A stretch of 64,000 nucleotides of DNA from Flavobacterium silvaticum. Lineage in GTDB: Bacteria; Bacteroidota; Bacteroidia; Flavobacteriales; Flavobacteriaceae. A program made the position numbers and the translations under genes. Where the stretch lies: NCBI RefSeq assembly GCF_012911565.1, contig NZ_JAAMPU010000108.1, positions 310,001 to 374,000 on the forward strand, read 5' to 3'. Each line of letters opens with the position of its first letter. Positions within the stretch are counted from its first letter, which is position 1. The notes under the pieces were generated by a model. That model saw only the letters and a list, made by a program, of their open reading frames with translations, had not been told where the DNA came from and searched no databases. This document shows positions 53,885-61,972 of the stretch, piece by piece.

Positions 53885-54886
53885 TCACATCAGGTATTCA
53901 CCGTCGGAGTCGGCAAGCGTGACAAAAACTGCATTGCGGGCTTCAAGTTTTTCTTTCGGCATCTTGAATTCGGGACGATTGGAAACGATTGGCCTGTCAC
54001 GCCCGTGGCTTTTATAACCGGCGGCTTCAAGCTCGGAATCGACAGATTGCAAGGAACTTCCACAAACCGTTATCGGCAGTAACATTTTTACGGATAACTT
54101 TTGGAATGCCGAAAGCATCGTCTTGAAACCAGCTGCTGATGAAAAGCGATAATCCACAAGGATCAAAGCCGTCGCGTGTTTTATTTTGGTTGTACGGACG
54201 ACAAAATAGGTCGGTTTTTCAGAATTGGGTTTCAATACATAAACTGCATATGGAAACAATCCGGAGAAAAAACGCCAGTTAAGAAAGGTGCTGTCACGCG
54301 AAAATTCAAGTAATTCCTTGTTGTAAGCTTCCGACGGATCAGGCAGTTTTTGGGTGTCGATACGTTCAAAAATGCCGTCAGCCGTTTTTATAGATTTGGG
54401 ATAATCCGATGTTTTGATATGGGCCGGACGCGCAAAACCGAAAGGCAGCAAAACCGGGTTGATCTTTACATATTTCTTGATGTGGCCAATGACATGATAG
54501 CCAAAATATTTCTGGATCTTGAGCGCTTTATCGCCCAACCCGACTGCAAATACTGGTTTCTTGTGATCACGGACGAATTCCAGGATGTGTACTCCGGCCA
54601 GATCGGCACGTTTCTCAGGATCTACAAAAAAGTCGAAGCCCCATTCGGCATCAATGATCTTTTCTTCGTAATACGCTTTTGTGGGATGGTACAACGCCTG
54701 GCCGACCAATTCACCTGAATCTGAAAAAGCCAGCACATTATGCGATATGTCTGCTTCCTGATGAAGCGGGTTCTTGTAACGGAAATCTGTAAGTCTCTTA
54801 CCCGAATTTCCTCTTTCCGGAAATGCTTTTGCATTGAATGTTTCAAAAGCGGCGTCATCGGCAGGTTGTTCCAAACGTATGTTCAT
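53885..54886 (-). CDS. GNAT-like N-acyltransferase
   Basis: 333 residues. N-terminal [27 protein letters not shown], then [25 protein letters not shown] (beta-bulge region), [26 protein letters not shown] (the GNAT acyl-CoA loop) and [24 protein letters not shown] (the typical GNAT end of the first domain). A second half repeats a similar fold more weakly, as in FemAB-type pairs. It is a good candidate for moving the acyl chain from ACP to a sugar amine, but this is inference from position. It overlaps the GT2 3' end by four bases (ATGA). Confidence 0.78.
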
Positions 54887-55791
54887 CGTTTGTACCCTTT
54901 AGAAATATCACGATCCTGATTTTTCTTTCTGTTTAAATACAGATACAAAGCGACGCCGCCCGGAATGGACAAAAACGTCAGCAATTTCTTTGGTGACTCC
55001 GAAAGGAAATTCGCATTTTTTGTCATGATCGCGTTCGCCACGTAATGCATGGCGCTTTTGACTTTTCGCTTCCAAAACGGATCATAAATCATTTCAATTT
55101 TGCGCGAATGGGCAAAACCTTTGGGATTGCGGAAATAGGATTTAAAGATTCCGATTGTGGATCCGTCAGGCTGATAATCAACAATACAGAACACTTCGTT
55201 GTAACACAACACCTTGTAATCGCGGTCTATGACGATGGGAAAATACAGGGGCACGAAACGCTCATCCGGAAACACTGGATACGGCTCGTATTTTTTGACG
55301 ACTTCGGTTCTGTAAACCAGTTTTTTATCGGCTACCACTTTGTATCGCGGTGCCAGTTCAGAATAGGTACATTCTTTCAGGCCTTCGGGAAATTGGGTTC
55401 CGATGACGGCACCTTTTATGGTCACGTCGAGCCCAATCATTCCCGCGTATTTGTTACTTCCGTCGCGTCTCCAGAGTGTGATCATTTTTTCGATTCCGTC
55501 ATCGGGCAGGTAATCGTCCGAATCAATACACACATTGAGTTCGGTTGAAATCATGGCATAAGCCGTATTATGGCCGGTATGCATGCCACCGTTTTCCTTG
55601 TATTTGTAGGTTATTGGAATCCGTCCTTCATCAATCCAACCCTGAACCAACTGTTTCGTTTCATCGACCGAACCATCGTCTATAACGAGCCATTCGAAAT
55701 CGTCACTCGTCTGCCGCAACAAGCTATCATATAAAATAGTAAGGCAATGGGCGCGGTTATACGTTGGTGTAAATACAGTTATTGTTTTCAT
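54883..55791 (-). CDS. Glycosyltransferase family 2
   Basis: 302 residues, GT-A. Seen: [76 protein letters not shown] with the DSDD metal site, and [23 protein letters not shown]. The C-terminal tail has a hydrophobic patch ([14 protein letters not shown]) then basic residues, so it is probably membrane-associated. ATGA overlaps link it to EpsG on one side and GNAT on the other. Likely adds one sugar of the acylated repeat unit. Confidence 0.88.
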
Positions 55792-56891
55792 TGGTCTTTA
55801 CCCGATTCTATGATGAAAAGCATGATATATGTGAAGCCGAAGAACAGCAAAGTAGCCAGTCCTACTATACGATGCTGGTTTTTGAAAAATCGCTTTTTGA
55901 GCATGGGATATACCACGATGAGACCCATAAAAAACCACGAAAGCGCTGCGAAACGATTGGAAAAATTCGCCCGGATCACAAGCACCCAAAATGCGTTTGC
56001 CATAAGGAACATCCCAAAAAGTGTATTGTAAAATTCATCGTAGAATTTCTGTTTGATGATGAAATACCAGCCAGCGAAAACGGCAATGGCACTATACAGC
56101 AGGAAATCCCAGCGAAAGCCCATGACGTAGGTGACTGTGGCTTCGTCGACTTCATCTGAAAAATAGACGGCCAGCCTGTCATCTCCGCCGAGTCCTATGG
56201 CAAGAAATATGTTTTCAAACAACCCACCAAATGCCAATGAAAGCAAAATAGAAGCGAACCAGCCGTAAAGCAGCATTTTGGTATTGCGGTAGTATTGACA
56301 AATCACAAAGGCCAATATGAGGAGTATCATAGACTTATGCCCCATCATAGCCAGTATGAACGCCAAAATCATTCTACCCTTGCGGTCGTGGTTGGCAATA
56401 CCTAACATACAAAAAGACAGACCTATTCCGGTCCGGATTGCATTGACCCCGCTCGACCAGAAAACATACGAAGAAGCCGTGATCAAAAAAGCGTAAAACC
56501 AATATTCACTGAATATGCGCTTACACGCAAAGTAAATGGGAAGTATGAATAAGGCCGCACAAACGAAAAAGAACATTTCCATGGACATGATCTGGGAACA
56601 GAATTGCATGAACATATCAAAGAACACGTCTTTTCCTTCCGCAACCTGGCCTCCGTTCTCGAAATCTTCAAACATGACCGAGTAACGGCGCATGTCAATG
56701 AAATAGCCACTGACCGGCCTTGTCCCCATGAACATCAGGATAAAGAAAACCAGAAATCCGCCAAAGCCTTGTTTCGACTTGAGATTCTGCGGGCTTTCTA
56801 TTGGAGTAGAACCAGATTGGGCGAATGTAATAAACACCATCAGCAACATGAAGTTGTAGTAAATCCCGTTGTAAAATTCTACTGGTATCAA
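55788..56891 (-). CDS. EpsG-family polysaccharide polymerase
   Basis: 367 residues with about nine to ten hydrophobic segments. Seen: FMGTRPVSGYFIDMRRYSVMFEDFE, then VFWSSGVNAIRTGIGLSFCMLG, HKSMILLILAFVICQYY, and MGFRWDFLLYSAIAVFAGWYF, NRFAALSWFFMGLIVVYP, all in the EpsG order. It polymerises lipid-linked units delivered by Wzx. The start is probably TTG at 56891 (MIPVEFYNGIYYN); the next ATG is at 56849. A TAATTTTG box lies 35 nt upstream. Confidence 0.82.
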   Translation of the reverse strand: MIPVEFYNGIYYNFMLLMVFITFAQSGSTPIESPQNLKSKQGFGGFLVFFILMFMGTRPVSGYFIDMRRYSVMFEDFENGGQVAEGKDVFFDMFMQFCSQIMSMEMFFFVCAALFILPIYFACKRIFSEYWFYAFLITASSYVFWSSGVNAIRTGIGLSFCMLGIANHDRKGRMILAFILAMMGHKSMILLILAFVICQYYRNTKMLLYGWFASILLSLAFGGLFENIFLAIGLGGDDRLAVYFSDEVDEATVTYVMGFRWDFLLYSAIAVFAGWYFIIKQKFYDEFYNTLFGMFLMANAFWVLVIRANFSNRFAALSWFFMGLIVVYPMLKKRFFKNQHRIVGLATLLFFGFTYIMLFIIESGKDQ

Positions 56892-56926
56892 ATGGTGTTG
56901 AGGATTATGTCAGGCTGTAGCCGCGC

Positions 56927-56934
56927 CAAAATTA
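56927..56934 (-). promoter_or_regulatory. Possible internal -7 box (TAATTTTG) before epsG-type gene
   Basis: TAATTTTG on the minus strand matches TAnnTTTG and ends 35 nt before the TTG start, in a 54-nt gap. It might allow transcription of the epsG-to-SDR part of block C without the upstream genes. No -33 element was found. Confidence 0.35.
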
Positions 56935-56945
56935 GGGATTAAAGT

Positions 56946-58073
56946 TTAAACTGCCCGACTGTTTGACCGAACCAGGTCATACCAAAGCTTCATGATGTGT
57001 TCCGGGCTGAAACGCCTGACGTTTTCGAGTGCTTTCTCACTCATTACGGCTCGTTTGTTTTCGTCCTGCATCACGGTGATAAGTGCCGATGCCAACGCTT
57101 TTGTATCCATTGGTTCTGCCAGCACTGAATCTTCGCCCGGAATCAAAATACTCGAAGGCCCGCTAGGACAATCGAATGAAACCACAGGCAATCCGTGTGA
57201 AAGTGCTTCAAGCAATACCATCGGAAATGTCTCGAATCGCGAGCTCATCACATAGACAGCAGCTTCATCTAGCTTTTCCCCAACGTGTCTTATCTCCGGT
57301 TGGAATATGAACGGATTCCGGAATTGATGCTGTGTCAGTTGCGCCTCTAACTTCTGCCTGTCTTCTCCTTCTCCATAAACATGCATTTCCCAACCTTCCA
57401 CTTTAGCATCGAGCCCGGCCCAGGTGTCGATAAGCAGGTCATATCCTTTCTGGAAAGTCAGCCGACCGAGTGAAACAGCGATTTTTTTACGGACTGCATT
57501 TTTAGGTGGCTCGGTATAGTCGAAGAAATTCGGGATGATAAGCCCGTTTTTCTTTTTGAAGTAATCGAATTCCGATTGATTCAGGTAAACGATATGGGTG
57601 TATTTCGATTCGACAAAATCCAACCATTTGCGTATTGCTTTTTCCTTTATTTGATACGCCAGGGGCAATCGCTCTTTGGTCAGCTTATATCCGTACCATG
57701 AGGTGTGGTATTCAAAATACGTAGGAAATCCTTTTGCGGCGAAAGGCGTGATGCTGTGAAAGATGCGTTGGGAGACTACAAAAACAGCATCGGGTTGAAA
57801 CGATTGTAATGCAACTTTAAGCTTCTGATACTGTTCCCTAAACCTGCCAATGTTCTTTGGATGATACAACGACCCTGACGGATAACCCATTTCAAGATCG
57901 TGGTGCTTTACCTTTTCACTAAGCTTATAAAAAGGCAGCTTTTTGAGTTGGTCTGAGGTGATGAGCAATACGTCGCAATCCAGCACATCGGCCCAATAAT
58001 TTACCTTTTGGGTAAGTATTTTCTCGGCGCCACCGGCCAGATAAACCTGATCTGTAAGATACACGATACGCAT
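56946..58073 (-). CDS. Glycosyltransferase family 4
   Basis: 375 residues, GT-B. Seen: MRIVYLTDQVYLAGGAEKILTQKVNYW at the start, FQPDAVFVVSQRIFHSI, YFEYHTSWYGYKL; donor part KIAVSLGRLTFQKGYDLLIDTW, YGEGEDRQKLEAQL, AAVYVMSSRFETFPMVLLEALSHGLPVVSFDCPSGPSSIL. The EAL nucleotide-sugar motif is intact. The GT32 gene runs into it with one shared base (TGATG). Donor unknown. Confidence 0.9.
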   Translation of the reverse strand: MRIVYLTDQVYLAGGAEKILTQKVNYWADVLDCDVLLITSDQLKKLPFYKLSEKVKHHDLEMGYPSGSLYHPKNIGRFREQYQKLKVALQSFQPDAVFVVSQRIFHSITPFAAKGFPTYFEYHTSWYGYKLTKERLPLAYQIKEKAIRKWLDFVESKYTHIVYLNQSEFDYFKKKNGLIIPNFFDYTEPPKNAVRKKIAVSLGRLTFQKGYDLLIDTWAGLDAKVEGWEMHVYGEGEDRQKLEAQLTQHQFRNPFIFQPEIRHVGEKLDEAAVYVMSSRFETFPMVLLEALSHGLPVVSFDCPSGPSSILIPGEDSVLAEPMDTKALASALITVMQDENKRAVMSEKALENVRRFSPEHIMKLWYDLVRSNSRAV

Positions 58074-58798
58074 CAGCGGCGTTTTATGAAATCGATGATG
58101 GGCTGGACATTTTCATATCCCACGACGGCCATGACTTTCATCTTTAAAATATTCTGCCACCTCTTATGAGGCTTGATCCACGATTTGGCGAAATGATGTA
58201 TGGTGTGGGAATTTTTGGTCCGTTCGATGCGCCCCGTTTTATAACTCTTCGGGCAAAAATAATCGTTGGTGTAAAACGTCACATAGCCAGGGATTTCCTG
58301 GAACGAATTGTTCATCACGAAACCCTTGGCAACCATCATGTCTGTAATGATAAGCGTGTTCGATTTGACGTCGAAAGATCCGTCAGCTAAAAAAAACGAC
58401 CGATCATTATAATACGCCAGCAATTCCGTGACCCATTGCCCGCCTTTTTCACTCGCCATAATTCCGGTGGGGACAACATGATCGTTTTCAAAACCGGAAA
58501 AAGCGGCCAGCGGCAGGAATGCATCAAGCGGCTTGAGCACTTCGACATCGGTATCCATGTAGACACCCCCGAATTCCCTGAGCGCCCACAATCTGCACAC
58601 ATCACTTACAAAAGCGAACTTGCGGCTTTCGAGTGCCTCTTTGGCGAAACGGAATTCATCTAACGGAAAATTATCTTCGTTCCATTCACGGATTTCATAT
58701 TCCGGCAGGAATTTCTTCCACGAATCGAGGCATTTCACAGCCAGGGCTGGCAATGGATTTCGGCCGAACCAGCAATAATGGATAATTTTCGGGATCAT
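58073..58798 (-). CDS. Glycosyltransferase family 32 (capsular polysaccharide synthesis, OCH1-like)
   Basis: 241 residues. Seen: MIPKIIHYCWFGRNPLPALAVKCLDSWKKFLPEYEIREWNEDNF, FVSDVCRLWALREFGGVYMDTDVEVLKPLD with the MDTD DXD site, and KSNTLIITDMMVAKGF. This is the GT32 'gly_transf_sug' fold common in capsule loci. Overlaps by ATGA with wecB and by one base with the GT4 gene. Donor may be UDP-ManNAc or another sugar; unknown. Confidence 0.9.
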   Translation of the reverse strand: MIPKIIHYCWFGRNPLPALAVKCLDSWKKFLPEYEIREWNEDNFPLDEFRFAKEALESRKFAFVSDVCRLWALREFGGVYMDTDVEVLKPLDAFLPLAAFSGFENDHVVPTGIMASEKGGQWVTELLAYYNDRSFFLADGSFDVKSNTLIITDMMVAKGFVMNNSFQEIPGYVTFYTNDYFCPKSYKTGRIERTKNSHTIHHFAKSWIKPHKRWQNILKMKVMAVVGYENVQPIIDFIKRR

Positions 58799-59913
58799 GC
58801 GAACTGTTGTTTTATGAAGGTAACGATGCGTTCATTGGCTTTTCCATCGCCATACGGATTATAGGCTTTGGACATAATATCATAAACCGCCGGATTGTCG
58901 AGCAATTCAAAAGTGCCGTTGGCGATAGCGTCTGCATTGGTGCCGACTAGTTTTACGGTTCCGGCTTCTACAGCTTCCGGCCTTTCGGTGGTTTCGCGCA
59001 TGACGAGTACCGGTTTTCCGAGCGATGGTGCCTCTTCCTGTACGCCTCCGGAATCGGTAATGATGATATGCGCTTTTTTCATCATCCATACGAATGACGG
59101 ATAATCGAGCGGTTCGGTCAGATGGATATTGTCGTAACCGGATAAAAGACTCATCACGGGTTGCTGTACATTCGGATTGAGGTGGACTGGAAATACGATC
59201 TCGACATCAGGGCGTTTCGCGATTTCGGCAAGCGCCTTACAGATATTGAGAAAACCATCGCCGAAATTCTCACGTCTGTGACCAGTCACGAGTATTGTTT
59301 TTTTGGCGGAATCTATTTTGGATGATAATTCCGCGATACGATCATTCGTAAATCCGGCATCGAGTTTTCCGACTGTCCAGATTAAGGAATCGATGACGGT
59401 ATTTCCGGTAACCACGATATTTTCCGGCTTGATATGTTCTGACAGCAGATTGTTCTTTGACGTATCTGTCGGAGAAAAATGATATTCGGCGACTCTTGCC
59501 GTGACCTGCCTGTTGATTTCTTCCGGAAACGGAGCGTATTTGTCGTACGTCCGTAAGCCCGCTTCGACATGGCCTGATTTGACCCCACGGTGGAAAGCAG
59601 CCCAGGCACAAACTGATGATGTAGTCGTATCGCCGTGAACCAGAACCAAATCTGGCTGAAAATCCACAAGCACTTCATCCATCGCAATGAAAATCCTGCC
59701 GCTGAGTTCGTTGAGCGACTGGTTCTGTTTCATGATGTTGAGATCATAATCGGGCACGATCTCAAAAAAATCAAGAACCTGGTCGAGCATTTCGCGATGT
59801 TGGGCCGTGACGCAGACTTTGACATCAAAATCGGTCAATTTTAAAGCATGGACAAGCGAACACATTTTTATGGCTTCGGGCCTGGTTCCAAAACAGACGA
59901 GGATTCTTTTCAT
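58795..59913 (-). CDS. wecB: UDP-N-acetylglucosamine 2-epimerase, non-hydrolysing
   Basis: 372 residues. Interconverts UDP-GlcNAc and UDP-ManNAc, cytoplasm. Seen: ILVCFGTRPEAIKMCSLVHAL, VCVTAQHREMLDQVLDFFEI, LVLVHGDTTTSSVCAWAAFHRGVKSGHVEAGLRT, PFPEEINRQVTARVAEYHFSPTDTSKNNLL, TGHRRENFGDGF, TDSGGVQEEAPSLGKPVLVMRETTERPEA. This differs from neuC at 29.9 kb (HVEAGLRT here against HIEGGE there). UDP-ManNAc would go into polymer B/C or toward other sugars. The gene starts 3 nt after the acyltransferase stop. Confidence 0.93.
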   Translation of the reverse strand: MKRILVCFGTRPEAIKMCSLVHALKLTDFDVKVCVTAQHREMLDQVLDFFEIVPDYDLNIMKQNQSLNELSGRIFIAMDEVLVDFQPDLVLVHGDTTTSSVCAWAAFHRGVKSGHVEAGLRTYDKYAPFPEEINRQVTARVAEYHFSPTDTSKNNLLSEHIKPENIVVTGNTVIDSLIWTVGKLDAGFTNDRIAELSSKIDSAKKTILVTGHRRENFGDGFLNICKALAEIAKRPDVEIVFPVHLNPNVQQPVMSLLSGYDNIHLTEPLDYPSFVWMMKKAHIIITDSGGVQEEAPSLGKPVLVMRETTERPEAVEAGTVKLVGTNADAIANGTFELLDNPAVYDIMSKAYNPYGDGKANERIVTFIKQQFA

Positions 59914-59916
59914 AGC

Positions 59917-60993
59917 TTATCGGTTACCCGTAACAATGGCGTAAAACGTAGGAATATATTTTTTGAGGATCGAACCGAATGCAATACAGCCCAAAATAGT
60001 CAAAATGGCCGATACAAAATAAAAAACGAGAAGCAGTATCGGATTCTGGCCTGTAAAAATACCAAACCCTTTATTGAGCAGAACCAGCGGAACACCGTGG
60101 CAGGCATACAAAATAAAGGAGTAATCGTACCATTTGTGATAGGTAAACGGTTTTTTGGAATCGATGCGGTCGTAAACAGTCCAAACTGCAAGACTGCCAA
60201 AAAGAGCCGAAAGAATGGCTAGTGTACGCACCGGAAACGTATGGCTTGTCTGCGGCTGGGCATATTCGAGATAGGTGAGCAACACAAATGCGGCCACGGT
60301 CAATACAATCAGCAGATATTGGACAGCGACGCTCCAATGTAACACCATATTCTTTCGGTTTACGGCGCAGTAGGTTCCGAAAGTGAAACAAAAAATCATA
60401 TGCCATCTAAACATATCGATGTCCCAAACCGTAATGATGTTTTTAGAAAACAGCGCGATGATGTAGATTATAATCAGACCGAAAACCTTGAGATATTTGA
60501 CCCAAACGAAAACCAAAGGCGAAATCAAAATCATAAAAACCAATTCGCGCATATACCAGAATGGATAATTGACGGGTTCGATGATCCAGTTCTTTATCTG
60601 GTCGAACACGCTCATTTTATACAACGGGCTCGAAAAGAATTTGGACGTTCCGGGAAGCATCTGTAAGACGTATATAAACAAAAACCAGAACGTGCACCAG
60701 AAAACGTATGGAAGCAATACGGTTCGCATACGCTTGCCTATCTTTTTCTTAAACGCTGCCGTATCGAAGGTTTGTTCTGCATTCCATCCGAAGAAAAACA
60801 GATAACCTGAAATAAAGGCAAACATCGGCACCGAAATCTTGACCAGTTTGTTCGACAGAAACGATTCGACGAACCAAACCTGGTCGTGTAAACCCGGCTT
60901 TCCGGCAAAGATGTTCTGGGCGTGGCTTAGCACGACGATGCACAGGAAAAAAAACGTGAGTGCAGACAGCTTTATGCTGAGCCGCTTATCCAT
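59917..60993 (-). CDS. Acyltransferase family 3 membrane protein
   Basis: 358 residues with about ten hydrophobic segments. The N-terminal span MDKRLSIKLSALTFFFLCIVVLSHAQN is followed by KISVPMFAFISGYLFFFGW, FKKKIGKRMRTVLLPYVFWCTFWFLFIYVLQ, YPFWYMRELVFMILISPLV and SFILYACHGVPLVLL. These match the OafA/acyltransferase-3 class with the R/P-rich loop, but the catalytic His near the start reads LSHAQN rather than YH. Substrate probably a sugar of polymer C. It overlaps the pyruvyltransferase by 8 bp. Confidence 0.83.
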   Translation of the reverse strand: MDKRLSIKLSALTFFFLCIVVLSHAQNIFAGKPGLHDQVWFVESFLSNKLVKISVPMFAFISGYLFFFGWNAEQTFDTAAFKKKIGKRMRTVLLPYVFWCTFWFLFIYVLQMLPGTSKFFSSPLYKMSVFDQIKNWIIEPVNYPFWYMRELVFMILISPLVFVWVKYLKVFGLIIIYIIALFSKNIITVWDIDMFRWHMIFCFTFGTYCAVNRKNMVLHWSVAVQYLLIVLTVAAFVLLTYLEYAQPQTSHTFPVRTLAILSALFGSLAVWTVYDRIDSKKPFTYHKWYDYSFILYACHGVPLVLLNKGFGIFTGQNPILLLVFYFVSAILTILGCIAFGSILKKYIPTFYAIVTGNR

Positions 60994-61972
60994 TCGATAT
61001 GAATTGGCGGCACGTAGCTTTCATAGGCTCGGCAAGTGCGTGGTGCTTTCCAAGGTTCTTGACCATCGTATCTTTGGTGATTTTGCCTTCGAGCCCAAAG
61101 TTGGAGGTGTATTCGCCCGTTTCGACATTGAAATCGATACGGTTGAACAATTCCAGGATTCCATCGAAACGGCACGAATCGACGAATTTATCGAATCCGT
61201 TCACGAAAATCACCGGCGTTCCCATGGCAAGACAAGGCAAAGCGCAATGGATGCGGGAAGTGATGACCAGTTTGGCACGCGCATATTTATTCAGAAGATC
61301 CTCGGCCATCGCGAATTTCTCGTCATCGGAATATTTGCCCGCAGGCGGTTCCTGATTGACGAATTTGGCTTCTTTGAGTAAAGCGTCATCAATGAAATTA
61401 CGGATGTGTTTTTTCTGTTTTCCGAGTTTGAAAACATCACCATTCTGCACGGCACGAAGGAAACGTTTGTAGTCATACGTCACTTTTTCAAACGTCGGGT
61501 AACTGTATAGTGGATCTACAACGTAAATGTCGTTTCCTCTTTCGGAATCATCGACTTTATAGGTATCGAGCGTCAACGTCAGGCAGCCTGAAAAATACGC
61601 GTCGATTCCTTTTGCTTTAAGCGTATCGGCAGAAAACTGGTCGCGGCAACCTATTGGCTCATGCTTCTTTAAATAGGCAATTCCCTTTTCACTGAGCATG
61701 GCCGGAGCCGCCGTATTGTTGATGTGGAACGAAACGAACAACGGATCGATGTCTTCGGTCGGAACCCAATTGTGGATGTTGTGCGTAAACCAGCCGTTCA
61801 TGATGACCTTGGTAGGCCCGCCGTGGTAATCGGCCATTTTCTCGCGGTTGATATACGTATCCACTTTTGGCAAATACTGTTTGGCGGCAAGACTCTGAAC
61901 GTTGTCTCCTACGTTAAAAAAACGTTTGTTCTCGTCGTAACTAAGCAATCCGAATTTCATGTTGTCGTCCAT
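60986..61972 (-). CDS. Polysaccharide pyruvyl transferase family protein
   Basis: 328 residues (PF04230 class). Adds a pyruvate ketal to a sugar from phosphoenolpyruvate. Seen: NVGDNVQSLAAKQYLP, VIMNGWFTHNIHNWVP, LFVSFHINNTAA, KHEPIGCRDQFSADTLKAKGIDAYFSGCLTLTLD, then VITSRIHCALPCLAMGTPVIFVNG. The His/Arg-rich SRIHCALP and the Gly-rich N-terminal region match the CsaB/GT-B-like fold. Its ATG shares one base with the upstream QueC-like stop (TAATG), a strong sign of coupling. Confidence 0.88.
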   Translation of the reverse strand: MDDNMKFGLLSYDENKRFFNVGDNVQSLAAKQYLPKVDTYINREKMADYHGGPTKVIMNGWFTHNIHNWVPTEDIDPLFVSFHINNTAAPAMLSEKGIAYLKKHEPIGCRDQFSADTLKAKGIDAYFSGCLTLTLDTYKVDDSERGNDIYVVDPLYSYPTFEKVTYDYKRFLRAVQNGDVFKLGKQKKHIRNFIDDALLKEAKFVNQEPPAGKYSDDEKFAMAEDLLNKYARAKLVITSRIHCALPCLAMGTPVIFVNGFDKFVDSCRFDGILELFNRIDFNVETGEYTSNFGLEGKITKDTMVKNLGKHHALAEPMKATCRQFISNG

